Positions 6,611 to 13,225 of a stretch of 38,332 nucleotides of DNA are shown one piece after another. Made by a program: the position numbers and the translations under genes. Every line of letters starts with the position of its first letter. Position 1 is the first letter of the stretch. Below the pieces are notes generated by a model that was not told where the DNA came from, searched no databases, and was given only the letters and a program-made list of their open reading frames with translations. Source of the stretch: JAGGSN01 sp965603725 (GTDB lineage: Bacteria > Zixibacteria > MSB-5A5 > UBA10806 > 4484-95); assembly GCA_965603725.1 (NCBI GenBank), contig CBFDEC010000030.1:1-38332 (forward strand), read 5' to 3'.

Positions 6611-6715
6611 ATGAGTAAATGCCCAAAATGCGGGTGCCCCACTCCCGCCTCAAGCGGGAGTGGGTTACCTCAGCAAAGAACATCGGAAACTAATAATTCG
6701 ACAATTAGACAGTAG
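6611..6715 (+). pseudogene. Zinc-ribbon gene cut by a repeat after codon 8
   Basis: AAGGAG (6597-6602) precedes an ATG that reads MSKCPKCG, the usual start of a small zinc-ribbon protein with its first CxxC. From codon 8 the reading frame enters the 107-bp repeat (6632 on) and continues with repeat-encoded residues to a TAG at 6713. The second CxxC is therefore missing. The good ribosome binding site and the protein-like beginning suggest that a real gene was interrupted here. Confidence 0.6.
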
Positions 6716-6738
6716 GTCAGGAGCCCTGTGCTCCTGAC
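6632..6738. repeat. 107-bp compound repeat, second full copy
   Basis: 106 of 107 bases match 3886-3992. Palindrome P2 is at 6716-6738. After it come TCGGGTGAGGCCACCCGA (another short palindrome, 6741-6758) and AT-rich DNA leading to the AbiJ-type gene. Confidence 0.9.
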
Positions 6739-6886
6739 TATCGGGTGAGGCCACCCGACATTTTGTGTTTTGTTAAGATCGTCAGGAAAGAGTTCCTTAC
6801 GATGCGGGAATTGTATCAGGAGCGCATATCTCCTGACTTACAAACTTTTTAGATACAAAACTTTTCGAGAAACAAGAAGGTTCTTA

Positions 6887-6915
6887 TTGCCAATTAAAGT
6901 ATAGTCTAATATTAT
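6887..6915 (+). promoter_or_regulatory. Promoter of the AbiJ-type gene
   Basis: TTGCCA (6887-6892) and TATTAT (6910-6915) are 17 bases apart. The leader to the ATG at 6974 would be about 50 bases. Confidence 0.5.
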
Positions 6916-6973
6916 ATTAAAATGAAGATTCGGTATAAAGTTGTGTGTTATGATTACGTAATAAGGATTTTCT

Positions 6974-7800
6974 ATGTCAGATTTGACTAGTATTGAAAAA
7001 TTAAAACTTGAAAAATTCTTGAAATGGGAAGTGGATATGTACTTAATTTTACAGATAGGACTTTTCAAGAGTTTTTATTAGAAAATATTGGTATTGATAT
7101 TTTTGATGAGAAATACTCCTATAGGTCGGGGTCAAAAGCAAATAGATTACGAGCATTTTGGAAAAAAGAATCTAATCTTACAGTAGCGAAATTTATTTTT
7201 GAAATAATGGCATATTGGAAAGCTATAAGGTCAATAAATGGCAAGGAAATGAATAAGGATGCTCAATCATTGTTAGATAAATGCTTTAGAATAGCTAATA
7301 GACTTAAACAAGATAGCCCTGTTGAAAATATTGATGCGATCCGATCGAATATTGAAGACAGAGACTTTTCATTACTTGTCAAATCTATAAGAGAAAGCAT
7401 AAATAAAAATGAACCAGAGACTGGGCTTGATAGATTGCATACCTTTGTCGTTAAATATATTAGAAAACTGTGTGAAAAACACAATATCAAATATGATATG
7501 AATAAGCCATTGCATAGTATTTTTGGCCAATATGTGAAATATTTAAAGCAGAATAGAATGATAGAAACGGATATGACGGCGAGAATTCTGAAAATGTCGA
7601 TTTCTATAATGGAATCATTTAATGATGTAAGGAATAAACAGAGTTTGGCGCATGACAATCCAATTTTGAATTACAATGAAAGCATATTAATATTTAATAA
7701 CGTTTCAAGTACTATTAGGTTCATAGAGACAATTGAGGCAAAATTAACCGAGATCACCTCAAATACTGATCAGGAATTGGATGACGATCTACCTTTTTAA
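6974..7800 (+). pseudogene. AbiJ / Abi_C family abortive-infection protein with a frameshift near its start
   Basis: AAGGA (6963-6967) and the ATG at 6974 begin MSDLTSIEKLKLEKFLK, which after one missing A at AAA 7022-7024 would run straight into MGSGYVLNFTDRTFQEF. That junction is what the family has as one continuous N-terminus. As written, the first frame stops at 7079-7081 and the long frame (ATG 7024, 258 residues) has no ribosome binding site. The long frame carries the NTD with DRTFQEF and GSKANRLRAFW (residues 11-46) and an Abi_C-type HEPN region (about 136-240) with RNKQSLAH, an Rx6H motif (Arg203, His210). AbiJ proteins are anti-phage effectors. The gene may be inactivated, or translated by restart or slippage. 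It is AT-rich compared with the core genes. Confidence 0.7.
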
Positions 7801-7891
7801 GAAAAGTATTTTTAAAACGACTCTTTTGAAAATCGACTTTGTTTTACGTGTTGATAGGTCGCCTGACCTGGGTCAACCTAAATAGAGGCCT

Positions 7892-7942
7892 AACCATAGA
7901 TAGTAGGTCAGGAGCCCTGTGCTCCTGACCTACTATCTGGTT
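7892..7942. repeat. Long palindrome containing module P2
   Basis: A 17-bp perfect stem pairs 7898-7914 with 7922-7938 around CCCTGTG; AACC and GGTT add four more pairs across a 2-base bulge. This is the longest hairpin in the window and an extended form of the palindromes at 3970, 6716 and 12001. Confidence 0.85.
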
Positions 7943-7982
7943 ATACGCCAACAAAAAAAAACAATATTAAATAGGAGACACA

Positions 7983-8219
7983 ATGATCGACAAAACTACG
8001 GGAAAAAGAATAGAAGTTAAAACTGATGGTAATGCAGGACCATACATTATAATGCCGGAATCACAAGCGAGCAAAGTGCGTGACCTCCTCAAAACTAAGG
8101 GAGTATGTTTTACCGAGAACCCAAACAGCATTAGAGGCGAGAATGGTAATGATACGATCTTTGATTTCGGGAATGGGGCTGATGTTGACAAAATCCAATC
8201 CATTCTTGACAATGCGTGA
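7983..8219 (+). CDS. Conserved small protein of unknown function
   Basis: The 78-residue soluble protein reads KRIEVKTDGNAGPYIIMPES at 8-27, then helix QASKVRDLLKTKG, then a strand, NPNSIRGENGNDTIFDFGNG, and a last helix VDKIQSILDNA. I recall similar 70-80 residue bacterial proteins with a GPYI.VP...VR.LL..G pattern and a closing F/LG.G.D helix, without a known function. AGGAG (7973-7977) is 5 bases before the ATG. A long palindrome ends 40 bases upstream. No partner gene is obvious. Confidence 0.6.
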   Translation: MIDKTTGKRIEVKTDGNAGPYIIMPESQASKVRDLLKTKGVCFTENPNSIRGENGNDTIFDFGNGADVDKIQSILDNA

Positions 8220-8294
8220 TAGGTTTATGTAGTAGCCGTTGGTCGGGTTCTGATTTTGTGGGCGGCACACGTCCTCCTGTGCCCTTTACAGACG

Positions 8295-8314
8295 GGCAGA
8301 CCAGAAGGTCTGCC
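8295..8314. repeat. Short perfect palindrome
   Basis: GGCAGACC (8295-8302) and GGTCTGCC (8307-8314) pair around AGAA. A second imperfect palindrome (GGCACA with TGTGCC) lies just upstream at about 8263-8282. Confidence 0.7.
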
Positions 8315-8330
8315 GCCACGAAATATTTTA

Positions 8331-8358
8331 TTGACTAAATTTAATAATCTGGTATAAT
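8331..8358 (+). promoter_or_regulatory. Promoter of the hicBA pair
   Basis: TTGACT (8331-8336) and a perfect TATAAT (8353-8358) are 16 bases apart. Transcription would start about 15 bases before the hicB ATG. HicB-family antitoxins commonly repress their own promoter, so an operator may overlap it. Confidence 0.65.
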
Positions 8359-8379
8359 GAAAATGAGGTTGTTAATGGT

Positions 8380-8601
8380 ATGAAAAATAATAAATTTACA
8401 GTTATCTATACCCAGGAAGATAAGTGGATTGTTGCCCGCTGTATGGAAATTGATGTTGTCTCACAGGGGAGAACTCAAAAGTCTGCCGAGAAAAATATTC
8501 GGGAAGCAATCAGTTTATATATCGATAGTTTTGGTGATAAACAAATTCCGAAATATAAAACTAAACCGCTTGTTAGAAGAATTTTAATTTCTAAAGGATG
8601 A
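8380..8601 (+). CDS. hicB: HicB-family antitoxin
   Basis: The 73-residue product has the HicB partial RNase H fold: FTVIYTQEDKWIVARCMEID, VVSQGRTQKSAEKNIREAI and SLYIDSFGD, followed by a basic tail KPLVRRILISKG. HicB proteins bind and block the HicA mRNA interferase. The gene overlaps the downstream hicA frame by four bases (ATGA), so the order is B then A, and translation should be coupled. GAGG at 8365-8368 is 11 bases before the ATG, rather far. The toxin gene carries a stop codon (see the next entry), so this antitoxin may now be an orphan. Confidence 0.85.
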   Translation: MKNNKFTVIYTQEDKWIVARCMEIDVVSQGRTQKSAEKNIREAISLYIDSFGDKQIPKYKTKPLVRRILISKG

Positions 8602-8834
8602 CTCAGTTACCCGCGGTATCAGGTAAAGAGCTAATTAAGTTCTTACAAAAACAGGGATTCTCAAAGTTGCGGTAAAAAGGAAGTCACGTTTCCCTTCAAA
8701 AACAAACATCTGATAAAACGTATCGAACCATTGTTCCTCTGCATAATGAGTTAGCGACCGGAACTTTATTAAATATCCTTCGTCAATGTGGAATTTCAAG
8801 AGTAGAATTTATAGAAAAGTATAAGAAGAAGTAA
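8598..8834 (+). pseudogene. hicA: HicA-family mRNA interferase with a premature stop
   Basis: The frame starting at 8598 reads MTQLPAVSGKELIKFLQKQG and FSKLR, then TAA at 8673-8675, then continues in the same frame as KGSHVSLQKQTSDKTYRTIV and on to EFIEKYKKK and TAA at 8832. Relatives have a residue such as Gln at the stop position (R-Q-KGSH), so one base change (CAA to TAA) explains it. The GSH segment with the catalytic histidine lies after the stop. No other frameshift is visible, so the damage is recent. TAA is used as a normal stop in neighbouring genes, so recoding is unlikely. The truncated 25-residue peptide should be inactive. Confidence 0.85.
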
Positions 8835-8887
8835 CACGCAGGTGCCGCCCTCAAATTTGTTTGGGGGTGGTATTCCGGAACCCGTCA

Positions 8888-9141
8888 ATAAAAATTTTTC
8901 TTGCATATTAAAAATAAACAATTATACTTCCTATGGATATCCAGCGGGGATATTGAGCACGGGTCCAAGTACCGGTTTGAGATCTAATTGCCGGGGCGTC
9001 AGGACAAAGCCTTAGGGACTTTAAATCCTTTCAGAGGAGCGCCGATCTCATTGTGACATGCCCCGCTGGTTTTTTTATCCCTCTGCAAAGCAGGGCAGAA
9101 GTCCCCCCAGCGGCGGACAGGCCCGATTTCTGCCTATTATT
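8888..9141 (+). repeat. 255-bp duplicated unit, copy B
   Basis: This is the second copy of 2545-2799, in the same orientation. Its promoter is TTGCAT (8901-8906), 16 bases, TATACT (8923-8928). The downstream GCAGAAGTC palindrome is more degenerate here. Similarity may extend weakly a few bases to the left of 8888. A short palindrome (9146-9162) follows. Confidence 0.85.
8935..9076 (+). ncRNA. Candidate structured small RNA, copy B
   Basis: The predicted transcript begins about 7 bases after the -10 box at 8923-8928 and ends in a T7 tract (9070-9076). CCAGCGGGG (8941-8949) pairs perfectly with CCCCGCTGG (9061-9069), so the whole RNA is closed end to end. GAGATC (8979-8984) pairs with GATCTC (9044-9049). 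From the -10 box to the T tract it differs from copy A at only a handful of bases, and three of these fall in the closing helix. There is no plausible coding frame inside. The function is unknown. Confidence 0.65.
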
Positions 9142-9248
9142 TGGCAGGTCTTGGGAAGACCTCTCCTACTATTTCCATCCCAAAGGCATGAAACCTCCTT
9201 TTCAATATTGCGTATATATACCAAAAACCTTTTAAACTGGAGTTTTGT

Positions 9249-9704
9249 ATGCCTTCAAAAGTTGATTCTGACATGGAAAAAGCCGCAGTCGAAAAAGCGA
9301 TCAACGATTGCATCATGTGGCCCTATCCCGAAAAAAATGTAGACAGGCTTCTGGGATCCGTTGCGCATGATCCATCATTCTTTATCTTTCACCCGGATTC
9401 GAAATCGACCATGATAGGTTTCGATGCTTTCAAGAAAATGATCGATGAATTATTTATGGATGACGCTTTGGTAGCAACGACAACGGAGATAAAAGACCTG
9501 AGAATCAACCTGTCGGGATCGGGCGATGTCGCCTGGTTCTCATGTCTTCTGGATGATTGCGGCAAGTATAAGGACAGAAAATGGGAGTGGATAAATTCCC
9601 GCTGGACAGGCGTACTGGAAAAACGCAACGGAAAATGGCTTATATTGCAGATGCATTTTTCTCTGCCATCAGACCGCCAGGATGATTCACCGGCCACTGA
9701 TTAA
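9249..9704 (+). CDS. NTF2-like (SnoaL/DUF4440-type) protein
   Basis: The 151-residue protein has the cone-shaped NTF2-like pattern: an N-terminal helix (MEKAAVEKAINDCIMWPYPE), FFIFHPDSKSTMIGFDAFKK, then strands LRINLSGSGDVAWFSCLLDD and RWTGVLEKRNGKWLILQMHF. The last strand pair, R(W/F)TGV..K.NGKW.I.Q.H.S, is typical of SnoaL_3/DUF4440 proteins, which include polyketide cyclases and many proteins of unknown function. GGAG (9239-9242) is 6 bases before the ATG. It stands alone, behind the repeated RNA unit and facing a DinB gene. A substrate cannot be given. Confidence 0.75.
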   Translation: MPSKVDSDMEKAAVEKAINDCIMWPYPEKNVDRLLGSVAHDPSFFIFHPDSKSTMIGFDAFKKMIDELFMDDALVATTTEIKDLRINLSGSGDVAWFSCLLDDCGKYKDRKWEWINSRWTGVLEKRNGKWLILQMHFSLPSDRQDDSPATD

Positions 9705-9787
9705 TAGCGGCGATTTGTATGTGAAATTTGCCTAGATTGCTGTAATGATTCTTTTTTCGTTTAGCAACCGTCCTTCTGCGCCTGCTG

Positions 9788-10303
9788 TTACAATTTTCGT
9801 GATAGGTGTGTGATAACGGCCAGATGATAATCATCGTGCTCGGCGGCGAAATAAGCCATATCTATCAGACGCATGCGTGTATTCAATCTCGGGTGATGAG
9901 ATGATCGCGCTATGATATCCTCATCTAATTCCTCAAGCCGTTTTACGAAATTCATTCGAACAACTCTAAACGATTTCAGGATTGATTCGATATTTTGGCT
10001 GTTGTAATCAGCATCGTGCGTGCGGCGGTTTTCCATATCGGCAGGGATAAGGATTTCCTTTTTCGCCAGAAAATCATCAATCCTGTTGTTGTGAAGCTCC
10101 TCTACTTTTATAAGATGTCCGATATTTTCCTGAATTGACCATTTACTATCGGGCTTTTTTGTCAAACCTGATAACGGTATCGTTTTTACAAGCTCCTCAA
10201 TTCTTGCGGGGGTGCCTCTCAGCCTCTCCACAATCCATGGAAACACGCCAATCGGAAAATTGAAATCGAATTTCCTGTCGATCCATTTTGTAATTATTAC
10301 CAT
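9788..10303 (-). CDS. DinB-family four-helix protein
   Basis: The 171-residue product has the DinB/DfrA-type bundle: FPWIVERLRGTPARIEELV, then SIQENIGHLIKVEELHNNRI (His63), then a long helix to KRLEELDED, and a final MAYFAAEHDDYHLAVITHLS (His156 and His160). The three histidines make the metal site of this superfamily, whose members include bacillithiol- and mycothiol-dependent transferases and damage-induced proteins. GAGGAGG (plus strand 10309-10315) sits 5 bases before the ATG. Its start faces away from the neighbouring methyltransferase gene, leaving a shared divergent promoter region at 10304-10496. Confidence 0.8.
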   Translation of the reverse strand: MVIITKWIDRKFDFNFPIGVFPWIVERLRGTPARIEELVKTIPLSGLTKKPDSKWSIQENIGHLIKVEELHNNRIDDFLAKKEILIPADMENRRTHDADYNSQNIESILKSFRVVRMNFVKRLEELDEDIIARSSHHPRLNTRMRLIDMAYFAAEHDDYHLAVITHLSRKL

Positions 10304-10407
10304 GATTTCCTCCTCTTATATGCAATATATAGTCGAAGAAAATGTTTCGCAATATCTTTGACCGTTTTTATAATCTCAATCTACGCACCCATTACAAAAC
10401 ATATTTC

Positions 10408-10436
10408 TTGACTAAGAAAACAATCTCTGATAAAAT
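10408..10436 (+). promoter_or_regulatory. Promoter of the O-methyltransferase gene
   Basis: TTGACT (10408-10413) and TAAAAT (10431-10436) are separated by 17 bases. Confidence 0.55.
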
Positions 10437-10496
10437 AAGAATTGATTACGTTAGCGGCAGATTATGTGCGAATCAACTATCATAAAAAGGTAAGAA

Positions 10497-11087
10497 ATGT
10501 TGCACGCAATACCGGAACATATATCGAATCGAATGCAATATCTCGAGGAAATTGATGCCAGAGATCGAGTAAATTGTACATCACGATGGGAACGTCTTCG
10601 CCAGATTCCCTCTGAAACGGGAAAATTTATCGCCTTTCAGGCTACTCTGGCACCTCCGGGTGATATTATTGAAATTGGAACAAGCGGCGGCTATTCCAGC
10701 CTCTGGCTATCATTGGCGGCAAATGAGAAGAAATGCAAGATTATTACATTCGAGATTCTTGAGGATAAAGCCAAACTGGCGCGAGAAACTTTTAAACAAG
10801 CCCGTGTGGAAGACATAATAACTCTTATCGAGGATGATGCTCTTAAGCATATTGAAAAATATACAAATATTGCTTTTTGTTTTATAGATGCTGAAAAAGA
10901 GATTTATTCAGAATGCTACGACTTGGTTATTCCTAATCTTTTGACCGGGGGAATTTTAATAGCTGATAATGTAATCAGTCATAAAAAAGAATTGCGGTCG
11001 ATGGTTGATAGGGTATTGCATGATAAAAGAGTTGATGCCTTAACAATTCCGATTGGCAAAGGTCTTTTGCTATGTAGAAAATTATAA
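10497..11087 (+). CDS. O-methyltransferase, family 3 (PF01596-like)
   Basis: The 196-residue enzyme has the S-adenosylmethionine site DIIEIGTSGGYSSLWLS (56-72), an acidic end of strand two (TFEILEDKAKLARE), a DDALKHI segment, and the FIDAEKE metal and substrate segment followed by NLLTGGILIADNV. This is the order in catechol/caffeoyl-CoA type O-methyltransferases. These depend on a divalent metal and methylate small hydroxylated compounds or tRNA hydroxyuridine (TrmR). AAAAGG (10485-10490) lies 6 bases upstream. The gene stands alone with its own promoter, and the substrate is unknown. Confidence 0.8.
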   Translation: MLHAIPEHISNRMQYLEEIDARDRVNCTSRWERLRQIPSETGKFIAFQATLAPPGDIIEIGTSGGYSSLWLSLAANEKKCKIITFEILEDKAKLARETFKQARVEDIITLIEDDALKHIEKYTNIAFCFIDAEKEIYSECYDLVIPNLLTGGILIADNVISHKKELRSMVDRVLHDKRVDALTIPIGKGLLLCRKL

Positions 11088-11172
11088 CCAGTAGCTAAGA
11101 TCCTGACTCACAAGACAACTTGACTCCTAATTGATAGACTCTCTTAGTAATGGATGGCTGATCTGGAGGTTT

Positions 11173-11964
11173 ATGAAAAACCTGAGAACATACGGCAAAG
11201 CGCCCTTTAACACAGCCGTCATTCATGGCGGTCCGGGTGTCGCAGGAGAGATGGCTTCGGTCGCCCGCGAACTCGCATCAGGCGGGGGTATATTGGAACC
11301 GCTTCAAACAGCGGCAACGCTTGAAGGACAGATCGAAGAGTTGAAAACAGTTCTGGAAGAGAACGGAGAACTTCCAGTCACCTTGATTGGCTTCTCCTGG
11401 GGAGCCTGGCTTAGTTTTATACTCGCTGCCAGTTATCCTGCAACCGTAAAAAAACTGATCCTCGTTGGAAGCGGTCCTTTTGAAGAGCAATATGCCGTTG
11501 AAATTCAAGAAACCAGGTTAAGCCGTCTCAATGAGGAGGAAAAAACTGAATTCAAATCTATCATCAGGATTTTAAATGACCCCGCAACTGAAGACAAAGA
11601 CAAGTCGCTTGCGAGGCTCGGAGTTTTAGCTTCAAAAACCGATGAATATGATCCAATAACAGACGAATCCAAAGAACCGGATTTAATTGGCAGTAAGGGA
11701 GATATCTTTCAAAGCGTGTGGAAAGATGCCGCTCAACTGAGAAGAAGCGGGAAACTTCTGGAACTCGGAAAACATATCAAATGTCCGGTGATAGCGATCC
11801 ATGGCGACTACGATCCTCATTCGGCTGAAGGAGTCCAAAGGCCTCTGTCTGCTATTATAGAGAGCTTTCGATTTATCCTGCTTAAGAATTGCGGGCATAG
11901 GCCCTGGATCGAACGGCAGGCAAAGGATAAATTTTACAGAATCCTTGAAGAAGAACTGCGATAG
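11173..11964 (+). CDS. Alpha/beta hydrolase
   Basis: The 263-residue product starts KNLRTYGKAPFNTAVIHGGP, with the HGGPG oxyanion loop at about residue 18. The nucleophile elbow is GFSWGAW with Ser75, the acid lies in HGDYDPHS (Asp212 or Asp214), and the catalytic histidine is His242 in NCGHRPW. A helical lid occupies about residues 115-185. The ATG at 11173 follows GGAGG (11165-11169) by only 3 bases; the frame is open to a TTG at 11131, but homology begins after the ATG. HGGPG proteins include prolyl iminopeptidases and small esterases. Which of these applies here cannot be told from sequence alone. Confidence 0.85.
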   Translation: MKNLRTYGKAPFNTAVIHGGPGVAGEMASVARELASGGGILEPLQTAATLEGQIEELKTVLEENGELPVTLIGFSWGAWLSFILAASYPATVKKLILVGSGPFEEQYAVEIQETRLSRLNEEEKTEFKSIIRILNDPATEDKDKSLARLGVLASKTDEYDPITDESKEPDLIGSKGDIFQSVWKDAAQLRRSGKLLELGKHIKCPVIAIHGDYDPHSAEGVQRPLSAIIESFRFILLKNCGHRPWIERQAKDKFYRILEEELR

Positions 11965-12000
11965 GGGAAATAATTATCAAAACAGAAAGCAACAGAGCAA

Positions 12001-12023
12001 GTCAGGAGCCCTGTGCTCCTGAC
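12001..12023. repeat. Palindromic module P2, solo copy
   Basis: GTCAGGAG (12001-12008) and CTCCTGAC (12016-12023) pair around CCCTGTG. It lies between the converging hydrolase and methyltransferase genes, where it could act as a bidirectional hairpin. Confidence 0.8.
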
Positions 12024-12051
12024 TTCGTTCCAATCTATAATTGCTATCCCT

Positions 12052-12726
12052 TCATTTGGTCGTATAGGTCAGCATCCATCTCTTCAGGGAATCAAACTCG
12101 CGGTATTCTATATCATTCACAATGCCGTTAAAAATATCGAGAAGCTCTTTTGGGGTAGGGAAGTTCTTAACTACTTCAAATTCCTGCCCATTGGGTAAGC
12201 GGCGTTTGTAAATCGCATTGCCTTCTTCATCCAAATAATAATCTTGTGCGAAAATATCCCTAAAAGACATGTCAATAATGATAACCCGGGCGCCTGGGCA
12301 AAGCTTGCCGTGAAGGCTTTCGAGGAATATAGAAATCGCTGATTTCGGGATATGCGACCACCAATCCGCCGCAAAGGCGACGTTGAATATACCGTCAACC
12401 GCATTGAGAGAATACGCATCGGCGACTTGAAACGCAACCTTGTCATTTGAAAAACTCTTTTTGCGGGCAATTTCCAAAACTGTTTCATTCACATCTGTTG
12501 CCAGAACCGACCGCGCTCTTTTGGCCAGTACCTGGGTCCAGTTGCCAGTGCCGCAGGCAATCTCCAGGACTTCTTTGCCGGTTATATACTCTTCGCAACA
12601 TTCAATTATCGGCGCAAGCAGTTTTTCCATTTTAGCATTGCCGGTGTAACTCATGCATTCATCATGCCACGGCGCATGCTTTTTGTAATAGGCGTTCATT
12701 TGTTCAATTAAGGTCTTTGCATTCAT
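12052..12726 (-). CDS. Class I SAM-dependent methyltransferase
   Basis: The 224-residue protein has motif I VLEIACGTGNWTQVLA (53-68), an acidic ATDVNETVLEIARKK (75-89), a motif II region VADAYSLNAVDGIFNVAFAA, and a motif III LCPGARVIIIDM. These define a Methyltransf_11/25-type Rossmann enzyme. The C-terminal part (LPNGQEFEVVKNFPTPKELL and after) is typical of small-molecule methyltransferases. No ribosome binding site is evident before the ATG. It converges with the hydrolase gene. The substrate is unknown. Confidence 0.85.
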   Translation of the reverse strand: MNAKTLIEQMNAYYKKHAPWHDECMSYTGNAKMEKLLAPIIECCEEYITGKEVLEIACGTGNWTQVLAKRARSVLATDVNETVLEIARKKSFSNDKVAFQVADAYSLNAVDGIFNVAFAADWWSHIPKSAISIFLESLHGKLCPGARVIIIDMSFRDIFAQDYYLDEEGNAIYKRRLPNGQEFEVVKNFPTPKELLDIFNGIVNDIEYREFDSLKRWMLTYTTK

Positions 12727-13225
12727 TGTATAATTCGATATCTATAATAATATGATTTTAAAAATGTGTAAATAAAAAATAGCTGTTGAGAAAATAATAA
12801 TAGAGCTGGCAGAAACCTCATCCGAGTTGAATAGCCATTCCTGCCAGTGTTAAGCATCGGGAAGGGCCATGCGGCCCGTATGGGGTTCCCGGCGCCGCTG
12901 TGAATTCGCTACGCTTCGCCAAGATCCTACGGACATTTCGACTTTCCAGCCCTACAGACCTTGACGGCCCTTCCACCATCTGCTTATCTCCTTTTTGCCA
13001 TTTCTCCCATAGACCAACAGGTCATACGACCTCATACGAGCCATCTGGCCGTCTGGGGGGATGCTATATCCCTTCCTTTTTCCAATTCGGTCAATGTTTT
13101 CCTTGATTATTGCGTTTTATTGATTCATATATTCATTATGTAAAACGGATATTTAACATGTACAACATTTCATGTCGGATTAAAACATTACAATCAGGCA
13201 GGACTTAATATAACGGGAGTTGCAA
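12727..13225. other. Intergenic stretch with degenerate palindromes
   Basis: No gene or RNA could be supported. CTGGCAG (12806-12812) pairs with CTGCCAG (12841-12847), and GGGCC with GGCCC near 12864-12877. The string CTCATACGAG near 13030 also occurs near 15473, and a related form lies near 22220, so these are pieces of dispersed repeats. AT-rich DNA follows up to the next gene and may hold its promoter. Confidence 0.5.

Noticed and set aside
3886..6738. CRISPR array
   Set aside because: The repeats are long, few, unevenly spaced and separated by genes; there are no regular spacers and no cas genes.
8598..8834. Stop codon reassignment to explain the TAA in hicA
   Set aside because: TAA ends many intact genes in the window, for example hicA itself and the zinc-ribbon neighbourhood, so TAA is a normal stop.
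9053..9342. 60- and 94-codon frames starting at the end of the repeated RNA unit
   Set aside because: They read through the terminator-like T tract and palindrome, and the second overlaps the NTF2-like gene out of frame.
12900..13143. Two 60-68 codon frames before the aminotransferase gene
   Set aside because: They lie in degenerate repeat DNA and have no ribosome binding site or family resemblance.
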